From contig JBEKNT010000148.1 of assembly GCA_049522565.1 (NCBI GenBank), forward strand, positions 1 to 14,455: a DNA stretch of 14,455 bases, read 5' to 3'. The position numbers and the translations under genes are program-made. Below the pieces are notes generated by a model. It did not search any database and had not been told where the DNA came from. It saw only the letters and a program-made list of their open reading frames with translations. Below are positions 13,886 through 14,455 of the stretch, piece after piece; within the stretch, counting starts at the first letter, position 1, and every line of letters begins with the position of its first letter. This DNA comes from JASHVB01 sp049522565 (GTDB lineage: Bacteria > Pseudomonadota > Alphaproteobacteria > Acetobacterales > Acetobacteraceae).

Positions 13886-14455
13886 TCACGTGTGGAGCAC
13901 CAGCGTCCCGCCATTCTGGTCAGTCCCAAGCACAAAGCTGGCGTTGCTGAACGAACCCACAAGATCCACCGAGGCGCTGTGCGTCCCGTCGCTCACCATC
14001 AGCGTGCCGTTATTGAAGTTGAACCCGGTTCCTGCTCCGGATTGCACAGCGGTCAGATCGATCGCGTCACCCAGCACGAAGCCCGACACCTCCGCCCCGA
14101 ACGTCGTCCCCAGGCTGTCGACCGCCAGAGTTCCGCCGCCGCCGATGAAGGCGATTGATGTCGTGTTGCCCACCACACTGGCGAAGTCGACCCGCGCGCT
14201 GCCTTCGATGTCGAACGCCCCCGATCCACCCACCGACTGTTCCAGCGCCAGTGTCCCCGACGAGACGATGACCGTCCCGGTATTGTCCATCCCCGCGTTC
14301 ACCGCCGCCGTGCCCAGCCCGCCCAGCTTGTCGATCGTCCCCGAGTTGAACACCGTCCCCGCCCCCGGGCTGCTGAGCGTCCCATCCGTCTCGATATCGA
14401 ACACCGCCACGTTGTTCAGCACCCCGGCCTGCGTCGCCGCCGCCGCATCCCCGCT
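13886..14455 (-). CDS. C-terminal end of a large repetitive extracellular adhesin-like protein (5' end outside window)
   Basis: The frame is open to the window edge (14455) and ends at TGA 13886-13888, giving 189 visible residues. The sequence is Gly/Thr/Ser/Asn/Val-rich and almost free of Cys and Lys, with short beta-strand units such as VFNSGTIDKLGG, MDNTGTVIVSSGTLALEQSV and GSGAFDIEGSARVDF, typical of beta-helix passenger domains. The end (ISGF-like VSGFVLGDAIDLTAV, LMVSDGTHSASVDLVGSF, FVLGTDQNGGTLVLHT) matches the recurrent C-terminal unit of very large secreted proteins of rhizobia, sphingomonads and acetic-acid bacteria. No autotransporter barrel follows, so secretion is probably by another route (type I is common for such proteins; inference). 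Function: probably surface attachment or biofilm. Confidence 0.75.
   Translation of the reverse strand, partial: SGDAAAATQAGVLNNVAVFDIETDGTLSSPGAGTVFNSGTIDKLGGLGTAAVNAGMDNTGTVIVSSGTLALEQSVGGSGAFDIEGSARVDFASVVGNTTSIAFIGGGGTLAVDSLGTTFGAEVSGFVLGDAIDLTAVQSGAGTGFNFNNGTLMVSDGTHSASVDLVGSFSNASFVLGTDQNGGTLVLHT

Noticed and set aside
1..14455. CRISPR arrays, tRNA or rRNA genes, toxin-antitoxin or phage genes
   Set aside because: No regularly spaced repeats, no tRNA-like clover sequence and no recognisable proteins of these kinds were seen on either strand.

Overview
The window looks like a high-GC Alphaproteobacterium chromosome segment. The closest fit is probably Rhodospirillales/Acetobacteraceae, judging only from the Tad locus layout, the cysteine-bearing TadE-like proteins and the codon composition; no marker gene fixes the taxon. 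It divides into four blocks.

Block 1 (1-6770, + strand) is the distal half of a Tad/Flp pilus operon: the end of tadZ/cpaE, then tadA/cpaF, tadB, tadC, tadD, a TadG-like gene and two TadE-like pseudopilin genes. Five of the junctions are 4-bp ATGA or GTGA overlaps, so the genes are probably translationally coupled. Pilin, prepilin peptidase, secretin and CpaB/RcpC genes are not here and presumably lie upstream. Two oddities stand out: a 15-bp tandem repeat encoding a PNQ-type pentapeptide tail in TadA, and an in-frame TGA that splits the TadG-like reading frame at a glycine-rich linker.

Block 2 (6771-9007) is a scar region. A complete ISAzo13-type insertion sequence (7113-8450, 18-bp perfect terminal inverted repeats, likely TAA target duplication) has inserted into a leftward reading frame of unknown function. 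The 5' part of that frame survives at 8451-8729. The flank next to the tad operon holds a perfect 20-bp palindrome.

Block 3 (9008-13686) is a two-armed surface-glycan-type module around a divergent intergenic region (10867-11179). The leftward arm has a class I methyltransferase followed by a GT-D-fold glycosyltransferase-like protein. The rightward arm has a second methyltransferase and a 581-residue FkbH-like HAD-IIIC protein with a possible SGNH-like C-terminal part. The leftward genes are locally much poorer in GC than the tad genes.

Block 4 (13687-14455) holds an imperfect inverted-repeat element and then the C-terminal end of a large, repetitive, probably extracellular adhesin-like protein on the minus strand, which continues past the window.

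Taken together this is a surface-attachment neighbourhood (pilus, glycan modification, adhesin). I found no clear evidence of a wholly new system. The most checkable anomalies are the split tadG, the TadA repeat tail and the gene interrupted by the IS.
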